A stretch of DNA of 64,000 nucleotides, from contig JANQKR010000034.1 in assembly GCA_028281025.1 (NCBI GenBank), positions 135,848-199,847 of the forward strand. Reading direction: 5' to 3'. The DNA comes from Croceivirga sp. GTDB taxonomy: Bacteria; Bacteroidota; Bacteroidia; Flavobacteriales; Flavobacteriaceae. Numbering within the stretch: the stretch's first letter is position 1; each line of letters starts with the position of its first letter. Of this stretch, positions 24,563 through 33,045 are shown in pieces. The translations under genes and the position numbers were made by a program. Under the pieces are notes generated by a model. That model had not been told where the DNA came from. It saw only the letters and a list, made by a program, of their open reading frames with translations, and searched no databases.

Positions 24563-25852
24563 TTAGTTTTCTACTGATTGGATTCTTTTGGCGAAGAAAT
24601 AGATGGCCGCTACTCCGAGCGGAACAAATATTGCAATCGCTATAAAAATTGGTGTATATGAAAATCTATCGACAACCAAAGGCACCAGGAAATTCATTAC
24701 AATTACGGAGAATACCCCTATCATTCCCCCCAGGCCGGCCAATGATCCCACGGATTTCCCACTAAAGAAATCACTGGGAAGCGTTTGTACATTACTGATG
24801 GCAAATTGGAATCCGAATAGGACAAGAAATACAATGGCCACAAATTTTTCGGCAGTATCCCCAATAAGGACGGTTGCTATAAGCCCCAACAACATAATGA
24901 TACCGCCAATAAAAATGGTGGTTTTTCTTCCCTTGTCTATTGAATTTGTTTTTGCGATGATCTTTCCGGAGACAAATCCCCCGGCGATACTGCCCACTGC
25001 GGCCCCAACATAAGGCACCCATAGGAACATCCCCACTTCCTTGACATTAAACCCATAGACATCAAACAAATAAATGGGCATCCAACCGACAAACAGCCAC
25101 CAAATGGGCTCCAAAAAGAAACGACCCACAACCACTGCCCACGATTCCCTGTAGGAAAGGATTTCCTTTAGGCTTTTCCCCTTGGTACCCTCCGTGGCTT
25201 TTTGATCGGCCTCACTTTGTCCTTCAACAATAAATTTTTGTTCTTCCTGGGTGATCCAAGGGTGTTTTTTAGGTCCCGCCTTATTGATCAGCAACCATGG
25301 AATAATCCAAACAAGTCCAAAAGAACCCACGACCATGAAGGTAATCCTCCAACCGTAGGCAACAAATAGGGAGGCAATAAGGAGCGGTGCAATTACAGAA
25401 CCAATGGATGCCCCGGCGTTGAACAATCCCTGTGCAATGGCCCGTTCCTTAATGGGAAACCATTCCGCATTACTTTTCACGGCCCCCGGCCAGTTCCCTG
25501 CCTCCGATAATCCCAGGGTACTCCTAAAAATTGCAATGGAAAGCAATCCCCTTACCGTGGAGTGCAGGAAAGAGGACAGTCCCCAAACCCCAATACTGAT
25601 CACATAACCTATTCTTGTGCCAACTTTATCAAACAGTTTTCCTGAAAACAATTGGCCCAATGCGTAAGCGACCATAAAGATGTTCAGAATTAATGCATAA
25701 TCCTCCTTTGTCAAGTTGAGGGAATGGGCTATGGTCCCTTCTTTATCCAGTCCGCCCCACATAATCCCCAGTGCGCTTCTGTCTATGTAATTTATGACCG
25801 TGGCAATAAATATCAACCCAATGATTATCCACCTTAAACCTTTAACCTTCAT
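24563..25852 (-). CDS. MFS transporter, hexuronate/DEH type (ACS family)
   Basis: About 429 aa from ATG 25852 (MKVKGLRWIIIGLIFIATVI); the longer frame to 25915 adds a non-hydrophobic leader. Twelve transmembrane helices; NYIDRSALGIM in helix 1 is typical of the anion:cation symporter family that includes ExuT and glucarate carriers. It heads the catabolic operon, so it most likely moves DEH or unsaturated uronates across the inner membrane. No repressor box was found upstream (25853-26074), unlike the other operons here. Confidence 0.8.
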   Translation of the reverse strand: MKVKGLRWIIIGLIFIATVINYIDRSALGIMWGGLDKEGTIAHSLNLTKEDYALILNIFMVAYALGQLFSGKLFDKVGTRIGYVISIGVWGLSSFLHSTVRGLLSIAIFRSTLGLSEAGNWPGAVKSNAEWFPIKERAIAQGLFNAGASIGSVIAPLLIASLFVAYGWRITFMVVGSFGLVWIIPWLLINKAGPKKHPWITQEEQKFIVEGQSEADQKATEGTKGKSLKEILSYRESWAVVVGRFFLEPIWWLFVGWMPIYLFDVYGFNVKEVGMFLWVPYVGAAVGSIAGGFVSGKIIAKTNSIDKGRKTTIFIGGIIMLLGLIATVLIGDTAEKFVAIVFLVLFGFQFAISNVQTLPSDFFSGKSVGSLAGLGGMIGVFSVIVMNFLVPLVVDRFSYTPIFIAIAIFVPLGVAAIYFFAKRIQSVEN

Positions 25853-26074
25853 ATCTTTTTCAATTACTTTATTACAAATGCGGTACCTAACCCCCGTTAT
25901 GGGATGTATGGCCAAATACCGAATTAAAAACTATGATGAAACCCATTAAGACCAGGAAAACCAATGGGTCAGCAGAAATGCCCCTCTTTGGAATCCAATG
26001 TACTTGCCAAGTTTACTTCCTCCTCCTTATTTCACTTGTAATGGACAAAAGCGTGCAATTCTGTCCATTCCCGT

Positions 26075-26785
26075 TCATTCTTTTGTGTTGTAACAATATT
26101 GATAGAGCACTTTAAAATGTGCTTTCATTTTTTCTTTTGCCTTCTGAGGGTCCTGATCTTTAATGGCCTCGTAAATATCCTCATGCTCCTGTATTCCATT
26201 AAAGGACAAATTGGCGTCACAGACATGGTATTTTTCGAAATTGGTGATGATCTCCGGGGTTATGATCAGCATAAACGTATTCATGGTACTGTTCTTACTG
26301 GCTTGGGCAATGGCCAAATGGAACAATAAATCCTCCTCCACGGCCTTTTCCCCATTTAACACCTTAGCTGTATAGGCATCCAAAGCCGCCCGCATTTTTT
26401 CCAAATCCTGCTCGGTCCTTCTTAGTGATGCCAAACGCACCGTTTTTAGTTCGAGCAGTATTCTGGTCTCCACAAGCGATTTAAAGTCCGGATCCTCCAA
26501 ACGTAGGATTTCATCCAACATGCCACTCATGGCCACCCTGCCAATATTTGCGATAAAGGTTCCACTTTGGGGTCGGGATTTGAGTATTCCGAAGAATTCC
26601 AATTTCTGAATGGCTTCCCTAATACTACTGCGACTTACTTCAAATCGTTCGGACAACATACGTTCCGAGGGCAATTTGTCCCCGGGCTCAAGGTTTTTGT
26701 ATTCGATATAATCCCTGAGCTTGGAAATAATCCCCTGTTGGATATTTCTATTGCTATCGTTTTTGGTTAAAATCTCTACTTTCAT
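26075..26785 (-). CDS. GntR-family (FadR subfamily) repressor of the alginate locus
   Basis: 236 aa: N-terminal winged helix (LPSERMLSERFEVSRSSIRE, ~38-60) and a C-terminal FCD domain with metal-site histidines in DLLFHLAIAQASKN, EHEDIYEAIKDQD and KAHFKVL. FadR-type proteins bind TGGT-N2-ACCA sites and release them when they bind an acid ligand, plausibly KDG or KDPG here. Such sites occur upstream of this gene (26797-26824), both susC genes and the divergent lyase promoter. Autoregulation is therefore likely. That the protein binds these sites is inference. Confidence 0.8.
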   Translation of the reverse strand: MKVEILTKNDSNRNIQQGIISKLRDYIEYKNLEPGDKLPSERMLSERFEVSRSSIREAIQKLEFFGILKSRPQSGTFIANIGRVAMSGMLDEILRLEDPDFKSLVETRILLELKTVRLASLRRTEQDLEKMRAALDAYTAKVLNGEKAVEEDLLFHLAIAQASKNSTMNTFMLIITPEIITNFEKYHVCDANLSFNGIQEHEDIYEAIKDQDPQKAKEKMKAHFKVLYQYCYNTKE

Positions 26786-26796
26786 ATTTTTTGTGC

Positions 26797-26824
26797 AACC
26801 AGATTGGTTAACCAGATTGGTTTG
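26797..26824. promoter_or_regulatory. GntR operator before its own gene
   Basis: TGGTTAACCA at 26805-26814 is a perfect palindrome flanked by AACCAGAT and GATTGGTTTG half-sites. It lies 12-39 bp before the repressor start codon, ideal for autorepression. Same element as at 31757, 41854 and 44510. Confidence 0.7.
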
Positions 26825-26879
26825 TTAAATTTATGAAAAATACCTGATCAAATCACGTGTTTTTCCAGCTTTTCTTGGG

Positions 26880-26916
26880 AAAAAAGGGTTATTGACAAAA
26901 TTTTGTCGAATAACCC
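26880..26916 (-). terminator. Strong intrinsic terminator of the susC1-susD1 operon
   Basis: GGGTTATTGACAAAA (26886-26900) and TTTTGTCGAATAACCC (26901-26916) form a 15-bp stem with one bulge. On the minus strand it is followed by TTTTTT (A-run 26880-26885). It lies 34 bp after the susD1 stop and insulates the repressor gene. Confidence 0.85.
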
Positions 26917-26949
26917 TGTACTTAACTAAACTAACTCAACGTATTATGA

Positions 26950-28305
26950 TTAATACCCAGGATTCTGGGTAATTACTCCATCGCTTGCAAGCACTTCCGA
27001 TATTGGAACGGGAAACAAATGATAATCACTGTTTATGGTCTGTCCCATTTCGGCATCAACCGTACCTGTTCTGACCAAATCGAACCATCGATGTCCTTCA
27101 AAGGCCAATTCCAATCTTCTTTCGTCTTGAATGGCCTGTCTCACCAAAGCCTGCGTATTAAGGACCGTATGATCCAGGGCAGTTAATCCAGCCCTGGCCC
27201 GTAAAGGATCCAAAAGATCCAGTACCTCCTCCGCGGAGGCACCATTTTCATTCAATGTTTCCGCGTACAACAGAATAACATCCGCCAATCTCATTTCTAT
27301 CCAGTCGTGATCGGGACCTCCGGTCTGAGGGAATTTTGGGGAGGCCATAATATTTTCGTCAATAGTTACGGCCCTTCTTAAATCCAAAGTATCCCCTGCT
27401 TGAATGATGTCCCCAGCGACAGCATCAAAAGCAGCAATCAAATCGGGATCCAAGGGCAACAACGATTTTGTATCAAGGCCTCCGGACCATGACCAAAACT
27501 CGGAGAACGTGTATTCATCCACCACAGAACTTGATATTTGGGTGGCAAATATGATTTCTGGATTCAAATCATTATCGACACCAAAAATATCCCCAAAGTT
27601 TTCCTGTAAGCTGATTCCTGCCGCGGCAGCTCCATCAACAACAGCGGCCAAATGTGGTGCTGCACTGCTAAAATCCCCTCGATGCACATATACTTTACCC
27701 AGCAATCCCTGAGCCGCATATCTTGAAGCCCTTCCATTTATGATTTCCGTATCCAAAGCAGCAATGGCATCCTGTAAATCGGGGATAATTATGGTATTGT
27801 ACACATCATCCGCTGGTTGTCTTGCGACATCAAAGGTGGGAATGCTCTCTATATTTGGCACATCCAGAATTACACTGACATCGCCAAAAACCATAACCAG
27901 TTTAAAGTAGGACAAGGCCCTTAAAAATTTTGCTTCACCAATATGGGTAGCATTTGAAGAATTCTCAATCACATTATTGGCACTGATTATCGATCGATAT
28001 AAAGCGGTGTAGAACGGCCCAAAAAACTGGTCTTCCATAACCACCAAATCGGGACCAAATCTGTCAAATTCAGGAAATGGTTCTTCTTCCATTAATGCAT
28101 TGTCCGCTCTAAAATCCCCCATTACCGCTAATGGCGTAACCGAACCGTGCTGATAGAAATATGCCGCATTCAAAACTCCCGTAAAATCTTCCAATGAATC
28201 TGAACTGGCAATATTGGGTGGGAATTGGTCCAAATCATTATCACATGCCGTTATCAATAACAATGACCCCAATAAAAATGTATATACTGTTTTCATTTCT
28301 TTCAT
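26950..28305 (-). CDS. SusD/RagB-family glycan-binding lipoprotein (copy 1)
   Basis: 451 aa (or 448 from the ATG at 28296). Lipobox ITAC puts the lipid on Cys21. The TPR-like SusD fold is visible as AKFLRALSYFKLVMVFGDVS and WIEMRLADVILLYAETLNE, with the C-terminal ERRLELAFEGHRWFDLVRTG signature. It caps the SusC1 barrel and binds alginate oligomers at the surface. It abuts the susC1 stop codon directly and is followed by the strong terminator at 26880. Shorter and clearly diverged from SusD2. Confidence 0.9.
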   Translation of the reverse strand: MKEMKTVYTFLLGSLLLITACDNDLDQFPPNIASSDSLEDFTGVLNAAYFYQHGSVTPLAVMGDFRADNALMEEEPFPEFDRFGPDLVVMEDQFFGPFYTALYRSIISANNVIENSSNATHIGEAKFLRALSYFKLVMVFGDVSVILDVPNIESIPTFDVARQPADDVYNTIIIPDLQDAIAALDTEIINGRASRYAAQGLLGKVYVHRGDFSSAAPHLAAVVDGAAAAGISLQENFGDIFGVDNDLNPEIIFATQISSSVVDEYTFSEFWSWSGGLDTKSLLPLDPDLIAAFDAVAGDIIQAGDTLDLRRAVTIDENIMASPKFPQTGGPDHDWIEMRLADVILLYAETLNENGASAEEVLDLLDPLRARAGLTALDHTVLNTQALVRQAIQDERRLELAFEGHRWFDLVRTGTVDAEMGQTINSDYHLFPVPISEVLASDGVITQNPGY

Positions 28306-31300
28306 TTAAAAATTAACATTTAAACCGAGCGTGAAGCTTCTAACAATGGGACTTGCACCTACTTGCACCCCAAATGTCGTAGGCCCTAAATAGCCACTGT
28401 TCCCAGTCTCAACACCTTCTGGATTAAAAGAGGTATAATCGTCTCCCCACAAATACAACAAATTCGTTGCTGCGGCGTATACCCTAGCAGAAGTCAACCC
28501 TATCTTATTGGTCAGGTCCTGATTGAATGTATACCCCAGCGTAAGGTTTCTTAAGGCGACATAAGATGCATCTTGTAAAGTGGCATCCGTTTGATTTCTA
28601 TTCGCTGTATAGTGCTCCCCATTATGATCGGCAATACCATCGTCATCCACATCAAAACTATCCACCAATCGACCGCCCCATTGTGAACCATAGTAGAGCG
28701 GGTCAATATTGTAAACTTCCCCTCCTTGGGCTCCCTGGAATTGGAACGACATATCAAGAGCTTTATAGCGCATTGAACCATTCAAACCCCAGTAAAAATC
28801 GGGTGTGTTTTGTCCTATTTTGACCAAATCCCCACCTTCTTCAACCGTTCTTGTTCGATCGATCACCCCATCGCCATTTTGATCCACGATATAAGATTCC
28901 CCTGTCTGATTGTTGGGATGCCTGGTCCCATCTTCCAAAAATCGCATTTCAACCTCCCCAATGGTTTCCAATCCCCACATTTCGCCAATTTCCCCACCGA
29001 CATAATTTCGAAACACCGGACCTCTACCACTCTGTCCATAAATGACGTCCGGCAATTCATCCAGACCGCCCAAATCCGTAATTTCCGTATCCACCGTAGA
29101 TAGGTTGGCACCAATATCCCAGGTGAAATCCGGTTTTTGTACAAGGGTTGCCGATAGCTCCAGTTCCAGACCGGAACTTCGAACATCTCCTGAATTCAAT
29201 CGTATTGAAGGGGTTCCAAAAACCTCCTCCACACTTTGATTGATCAAGATATCCTCAATATCGGAGGTGTAGTAATCCGCACTCAATCGAATACGGTTTT
29301 TAAAGAAACCTAAATCCAGACCATAGTTGGTCTCCGTATTGGTTTGCCAAGTTAAATCGGCGTTAGCCACATCTGACGGAATTAAGAAGCCGTTTCCCAA
29401 TGCAGTGGGCTGGGGATTCAAAAGACTCAATGAATTATATGCCCCTAAATCCGAAGTTGTTCCCAAAGAACCGGTACTGAACCTTAGTTTTAATAAACTC
29501 AACGCATCCGATTTGTAAAACGATTCGTTATGCACATTCCACCCTACGGAAAGGGCCGGAAATGTTTCAAATCTATTATTGGCCCCGAAACGGGAATCCC
29601 CATCCCTTCTTAATGATGCCGAAAACAAATAGCGATTGTCATACGAATAATTGACCCTTCCAAAAACACTCCTTCTTGTAATGGTCTCGTCCCGCTCCGT
29701 TACAATGATATCCGCGGGATCCAATAAGTTGTAGTTTATAATATCACTGAATGGCACATTTGTACCCCGTAGGGCGGTCCCATTGATAAAGAAATTTTGA
29801 AATTCAAGTCCGGCTACCGCAGCGATGTCATGTTTACCTATGGTCTTTGCAAAATTCAGGGTAGTTTCACTTAGTATTGAAGTTCTTTTTACATCGGTTT
29901 GATCCAATGCAGTTTGATTGGTACGTCCCCTGGAATCAAACTCAAGCCCCCTCCAGAAATAGTCCTGGGTATCCCTAAGATCCCCTCCCAAAACGGTTTT
30001 TATGTTCAGCCCATCTATAATTTGGTATTGCAAATACGACGTAAGATTGCCGAAATACGTTTTTTGATATCGATCCGTATTGTCAAGTTTTGTAGCGGGA
30101 CCCGCATCCCCCGATCCTCCGATACCATTATTTGCCCTTCCATAGTGCCAGTCTTGTGCGGTCATCCCTGGCTGCAATGTGTAGATACTGTTATTAAAAG
30201 GTGCGTCACCTCCCCTATACCCACTATCAAATGAAGGCAACCCCAGGGCCTGTGCCTGAGCATCCAGTTGTTGAACGAATGCAATGGATTCCTCTGTATG
30301 ATAGATGGGATGAACGGGATATGCCCTCAAAAGGTCTCTCATGTCATGGCCCACAATATCCCTATCCGATACAAATCCATTGAAACTTATGCCTGTCTTG
30401 AACTTGTCGCCCAGTTTCGCATCAATATTCAAACGCGCATTGAATCTTTCAAACCCTTGGGTAATCACTACACCTTCTGTTTTTTGATAACCCACCGAAG
30501 CAAAATAATTTACATCTTTAGTTCCTCCACTCATGCTGAAGTCGTGGTTCATGGTATAGCCATTTCGGAAAAACCAATCTTCTATCCCCACCACACCAGG
30601 TGATTCCTCATAAGCAGTTAATCGATACTCCAAAAATGCAGGGTCTATTTGAGAAACGTCCCAATTACCCGCGGCAATCTCTGCCCTGGAGATGGCCGCC
30701 CATTCGCGTCCATTTTTAAGGATATTGTCCCTATACTTGCTTGACGTGCTTACGAAAGAATTGTAGCTAAAACTGGCTTTACCTTGTCTTCCCTTTTTGG
30801 TCGTGACCAAAATAACACCATTTGCTCCCCTGGAACCATAAATAGCGGCCGAGGCAGCATCCTTTAATACCTCCAAACTTTCGATATCGTTGGGGTTGAC
30901 CGTTGCCAAACTTCCTGAAATGGGATACCCATCCACAACAATCAGTGGATCTTGATTACCATTAACGGACGATGCCGCCCTAATTTGAATCTTGGGATCG
31001 GCACCTGGTGCCCCATCTTGATTTTGAATCAATACCCCGGACAACTTACCTCCCAATGCCTCGTCTACACGACTGGCCTGGATGGCTGCAATTTCACCAC
31101 CTTCCACTTTGGCGACAGCACCCGTTAAAGAGGATTTTTTTAGGGTACCATAACCAATGACCACTACCTCATCCAATTTTTGCGAGTCTTCCTGCAGCAC
31201 AATGTCCAAGGTTTGTTGATCCGTGATTTCCACGGTTTGTGTAGTATAGCCTATATATGAAAAGCGCAGGGCTTCCCCCGAGGCCACTTCAACCGTGTAA

Positions 31301-31479
31301 TTTCCATCAAAGTCGGTCTGAACACCGCGAGTGGTGTTCACCACAATAACATTCACCCCTGGGACAGGGGTGTTGTTGACGTCCGTTACCGTTCCCGAAA
31401 CGGGAAAAGTTTGTTGTGCACATAGCTGGACAGTACCAAGTACCAATCCAACTAAAAAAAGTTTAGTTCTTAAGCTCAT
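28306..31479 (-). CDS. SusC/RagA-type TonB-dependent transporter (copy 1)
   Basis: 1057 aa: signal peptide (to ~22), CarboxypepD_reg-like domain (FPVSGTVTDVNNTPVPGVNV), TonB-box-like DEVVVIGYG, plug (LKDAASAAIYGSRGANGVIL) and barrel ending FTLGLNVNF. It imports oligosaccharides with SusD1. The N-terminus and the whole upstream region match SusC2 (38347-41574), while the barrel and plug have diverged, so the two probably handle different alginate fragments. Transcribed from the operator/promoter at 31749-31785 with a ~290-nt leader. Confidence 0.92.
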   Translation of the reverse strand: MSLRTKLFLVGLVLGTVQLCAQQTFPVSGTVTDVNNTPVPGVNVIVVNTTRGVQTDFDGNYTVEVASGEALRFSYIGYTTQTVEITDQQTLDIVLQEDSQKLDEVVVIGYGTLKKSSLTGAVAKVEGGEIAAIQASRVDEALGGKLSGVLIQNQDGAPGADPKIQIRAASSVNGNQDPLIVVDGYPISGSLATVNPNDIESLEVLKDAASAAIYGSRGANGVILVTTKKGRQGKASFSYNSFVSTSSKYRDNILKNGREWAAISRAEIAAGNWDVSQIDPAFLEYRLTAYEESPGVVGIEDWFFRNGYTMNHDFSMSGGTKDVNYFASVGYQKTEGVVITQGFERFNARLNIDAKLGDKFKTGISFNGFVSDRDIVGHDMRDLLRAYPVHPIYHTEESIAFVQQLDAQAQALGLPSFDSGYRGGDAPFNNSIYTLQPGMTAQDWHYGRANNGIGGSGDAGPATKLDNTDRYQKTYFGNLTSYLQYQIIDGLNIKTVLGGDLRDTQDYFWRGLEFDSRGRTNQTALDQTDVKRTSILSETTLNFAKTIGKHDIAAVAGLEFQNFFINGTALRGTNVPFSDIINYNLLDPADIIVTERDETITRRSVFGRVNYSYDNRYLFSASLRRDGDSRFGANNRFETFPALSVGWNVHNESFYKSDALSLLKLRFSTGSLGTTSDLGAYNSLSLLNPQPTALGNGFLIPSDVANADLTWQTNTETNYGLDLGFFKNRIRLSADYYTSDIEDILINQSVEEVFGTPSIRLNSGDVRSSGLELELSATLVQKPDFTWDIGANLSTVDTEITDLGGLDELPDVIYGQSGRGPVFRNYVGGEIGEMWGLETIGEVEMRFLEDGTRHPNNQTGESYIVDQNGDGVIDRTRTVEEGGDLVKIGQNTPDFYWGLNGSMRYKALDMSFQFQGAQGGEVYNIDPLYYGSQWGGRLVDSFDVDDDGIADHNGEHYTANRNQTDATLQDASYVALRNLTLGYTFNQDLTNKIGLTSARVYAAATNLLYLWGDDYTSFNPEGVETGNSGYLGPTTFGVQVGASPIVRSFTLGLNVNF

Positions 31480-31602
31480 TTGTTAAATAGTTAATTTACA
31501 TCTTGAGTCAATTCCAATTCCCCTAAGGGAACCGACGAATCATCCTAATTGCAACAAATAGCCTTTATAGTATCTGGAAGAATTTAATTATTTTTGAGTT
31601 CT

Positions 31603-31696
31603 TCAAATGTGCATACCATATGTGTATTTGTTGATTTTACTTCCCTCCGAAAGAAGTAATGTATCAAAAGGATAGGCGTGCACCTGTCCTTTTTTT
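31603..31696 (+). ncRNA. Predicted antisense RNA opposite the susC1 leader
   Basis: On the plus strand TATTTTTG (31589-31596) matches the -7 consensus TAnnTTTG, with TTTA 21 bp upstream as a -33-like box. About 90 bases on, AAAAGGATAGG (31666-31676) pairs with CCTGTCCTTTT (31683-31693) and runs into seven T, a strong terminator on this strand only. All elements recur at the second susC leader, with the stem changed but still paired (U-G versus U-A). An inner dyad TTACTTC/GAAGTAA lies at 31637-31659. The ~94-nt product would be fully complementary to the susC1 leader, like DonS-type RNAs of Bacteroides. Confidence 0.5.
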
Positions 31697-31748
31697 ATGG
31701 TCAACTAAAACGTCATTTGTAATGGGTTTTATTGATTTCGGTTTGCTC

Positions 31749-31785
31749 AACCAAATTGGTTAACCAATTTGGTTTACCAAATATA
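31749..31785 (-). promoter_or_regulatory. susC1 promoter and tandem GntR operator
   Basis: Two overlapping palindromes TGGTTAACCA (31757-31766) and TGGTTTACCA (31770-31779) plus an AACCA half-site (31749-31753). On the minus strand the -7 box TATATTTG (31778-31785) overlaps the second palindrome, so a bound repressor would block polymerase. Identical layout at 41846-41882. Confidence 0.75.
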
Positions 31786-31902
31786 TGTTATACTAGCGTT
31801 AAAAAAAAATGATTTTGTCATTTAAATGTTAAAATTTTGGGTGTTCCCTTCCTTTGTTTAAGAAAGTTTTAAGAGCTCTAAACAGAACGGTATTGCCCTA
31901 TA

Positions 31903-31960
31903 TCACAATGGCATAAAATCCTTGGAATTGGACTAAAAGCAGTTATTGAGCCTGTCCTTT
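31903..31960 (-). pseudogene. Remnant of kdgF 3' end
   Basis: GCATAAAATC (31911-31920) and GGACTAAAA (31930-31938) align with the last codons of kdgF at 42008-42017 and 42028-42036. Similarity fades after about 31960. No frame remains. The rest of 31961-32112 holds nothing recognised. Confidence 0.7.
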
Positions 31961-32112
31961 TACTACAAGGTCACTACCGTTAACTTAAGATTCAAAAGAA
32001 ATAAAACATTATCAATGGTATGGGGATAATTCGGCTAATGGAACCGGGAATTACATAGTGCCTTCCCCTGCGGAAAACGCTTCTTCATTGGTCCTTGATA
32101 TTCTTGTCCGTT

Positions 32113-33036
32113 TCAATGGGAAACCTCAAGTTCGTAAAATTTGACGGTTGCAAAGGCCCCTGCATCACTGGTTTGCAAATAATTTCCGGCTTTGAAGTAG
32201 TTTTCAAAAATGCCCCACCTCTTTATATGGTCATCCTCATAGACCACCGCTTCGGAATCATTCAATATCACCTCCATTCTACCGTCCGAAACCAGCACTT
32301 CCAATGAAAATGGATCGAAACCCACTTCTTCATTGAAATTGAAACCCTCATCATCTGTCCATGCATCCGTATGCAATATTTCCGTATCCGAAACATTGGG
32401 ATTTTTAAGGACCTTGGTCTTTACCCTAACCTTCCCATCCTGCCAATATATTTTGAGCATGGGTGGGGCATTGTTGTCCTTTTGCCCGATCAAATCCCGT
32501 TGCGCGTTGGTCAAACGTCCATGGATCTGCATAATAATGGTCCTATGGTAGTCCCTATCCAAATCTTGTGAAATGGCTTCCATTTCCAATCTTCCTTTAA
32601 GTCTACCGCCTTGGGAAAAGGTCCAATTGACCGAGTTGCTGCCCGGTTCCATCTGTTCCCTAAGTTCCGTTCTGGACCTGGAGGAGTTTGGAGTGGTGGC
32701 TCCTGGATAGGTATGGAAAACCAACGCCCCCGCTATGGAATCATTGTACATGAACGGTTTCAAGGTTTCGTTTGTGGCGTACGCCAATATTTCAGGTGGT
32801 TCCACCTCAATGGGCCTACCATCGCTTCCTATGGGAAGTGTCACCTTCCAATGGTTTAAATCGATTTCCGGCAGTACGTATGAGGGGTCTTTGGTCTCCT
32901 CCACGGCACCGGTGGGTGTCCCTTCTTCAGCACCTATTTCTTCATGGATTTCCTGATGTACCTCTTCTTGGGAATCACAACTTTGACAAGAGGCCAAAGT
33001 GACCAGCAAGCCCATAAACCAAAAAACGGATTTCAT
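32113..33036 (-). CDS. Alginate lyase, family PL7 (lipoprotein)
   Basis: 307 aa. Lipobox LASC (Cys17) then an acidic linker (to ~50) and one PL7 jelly-roll. The three PL7 signatures are present: RSRTELREQM, QIHGRL and YFKAGNYLQ. Isoleucine in QIH is usually linked with cutting at G or mixed G/M blocks. It cleaves alginate by beta-elimination on the cell surface. Last gene of the six-gene susC2 operon, ten bases after a closely related lyase gene. Confidence 0.92.
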   Translation of the reverse strand: MKSVFWFMGLLVTLASCQSCDSQEEVHQEIHEEIGAEEGTPTGAVEETKDPSYVLPEIDLNHWKVTLPIGSDGRPIEVEPPEILAYATNETLKPFMYNDSIAGALVFHTYPGATTPNSSRSRTELREQMEPGSNSVNWTFSQGGRLKGRLEMEAISQDLDRDYHRTIIMQIHGRLTNAQRDLIGQKDNNAPPMLKIYWQDGKVRVKTKVLKNPNVSDTEILHTDAWTDDEGFNFNEEVGFDPFSLEVLVSDGRMEVILNDSEAVVYEDDHIKRWGIFENYFKAGNYLQTSDAGAFATVKFYELEVSH

Positions 33037-33045
33037 AGTATACGG

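Larger units (their letters stand above)
31300..31960. repeat. Left copy of duplicated susC 5' end + leader + kdgF tail
   Basis: Corresponds to about 41395-42058 with a steady offset: susC starts differ by 10,095 bp, promoter boxes by 10,097, kdgF-tail motifs by 10,097-10,098. Similarity runs from the first codons of susC through the leader and operator into the end of kdgF. This is the scar of a tandem duplication. Confidence 0.85.
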
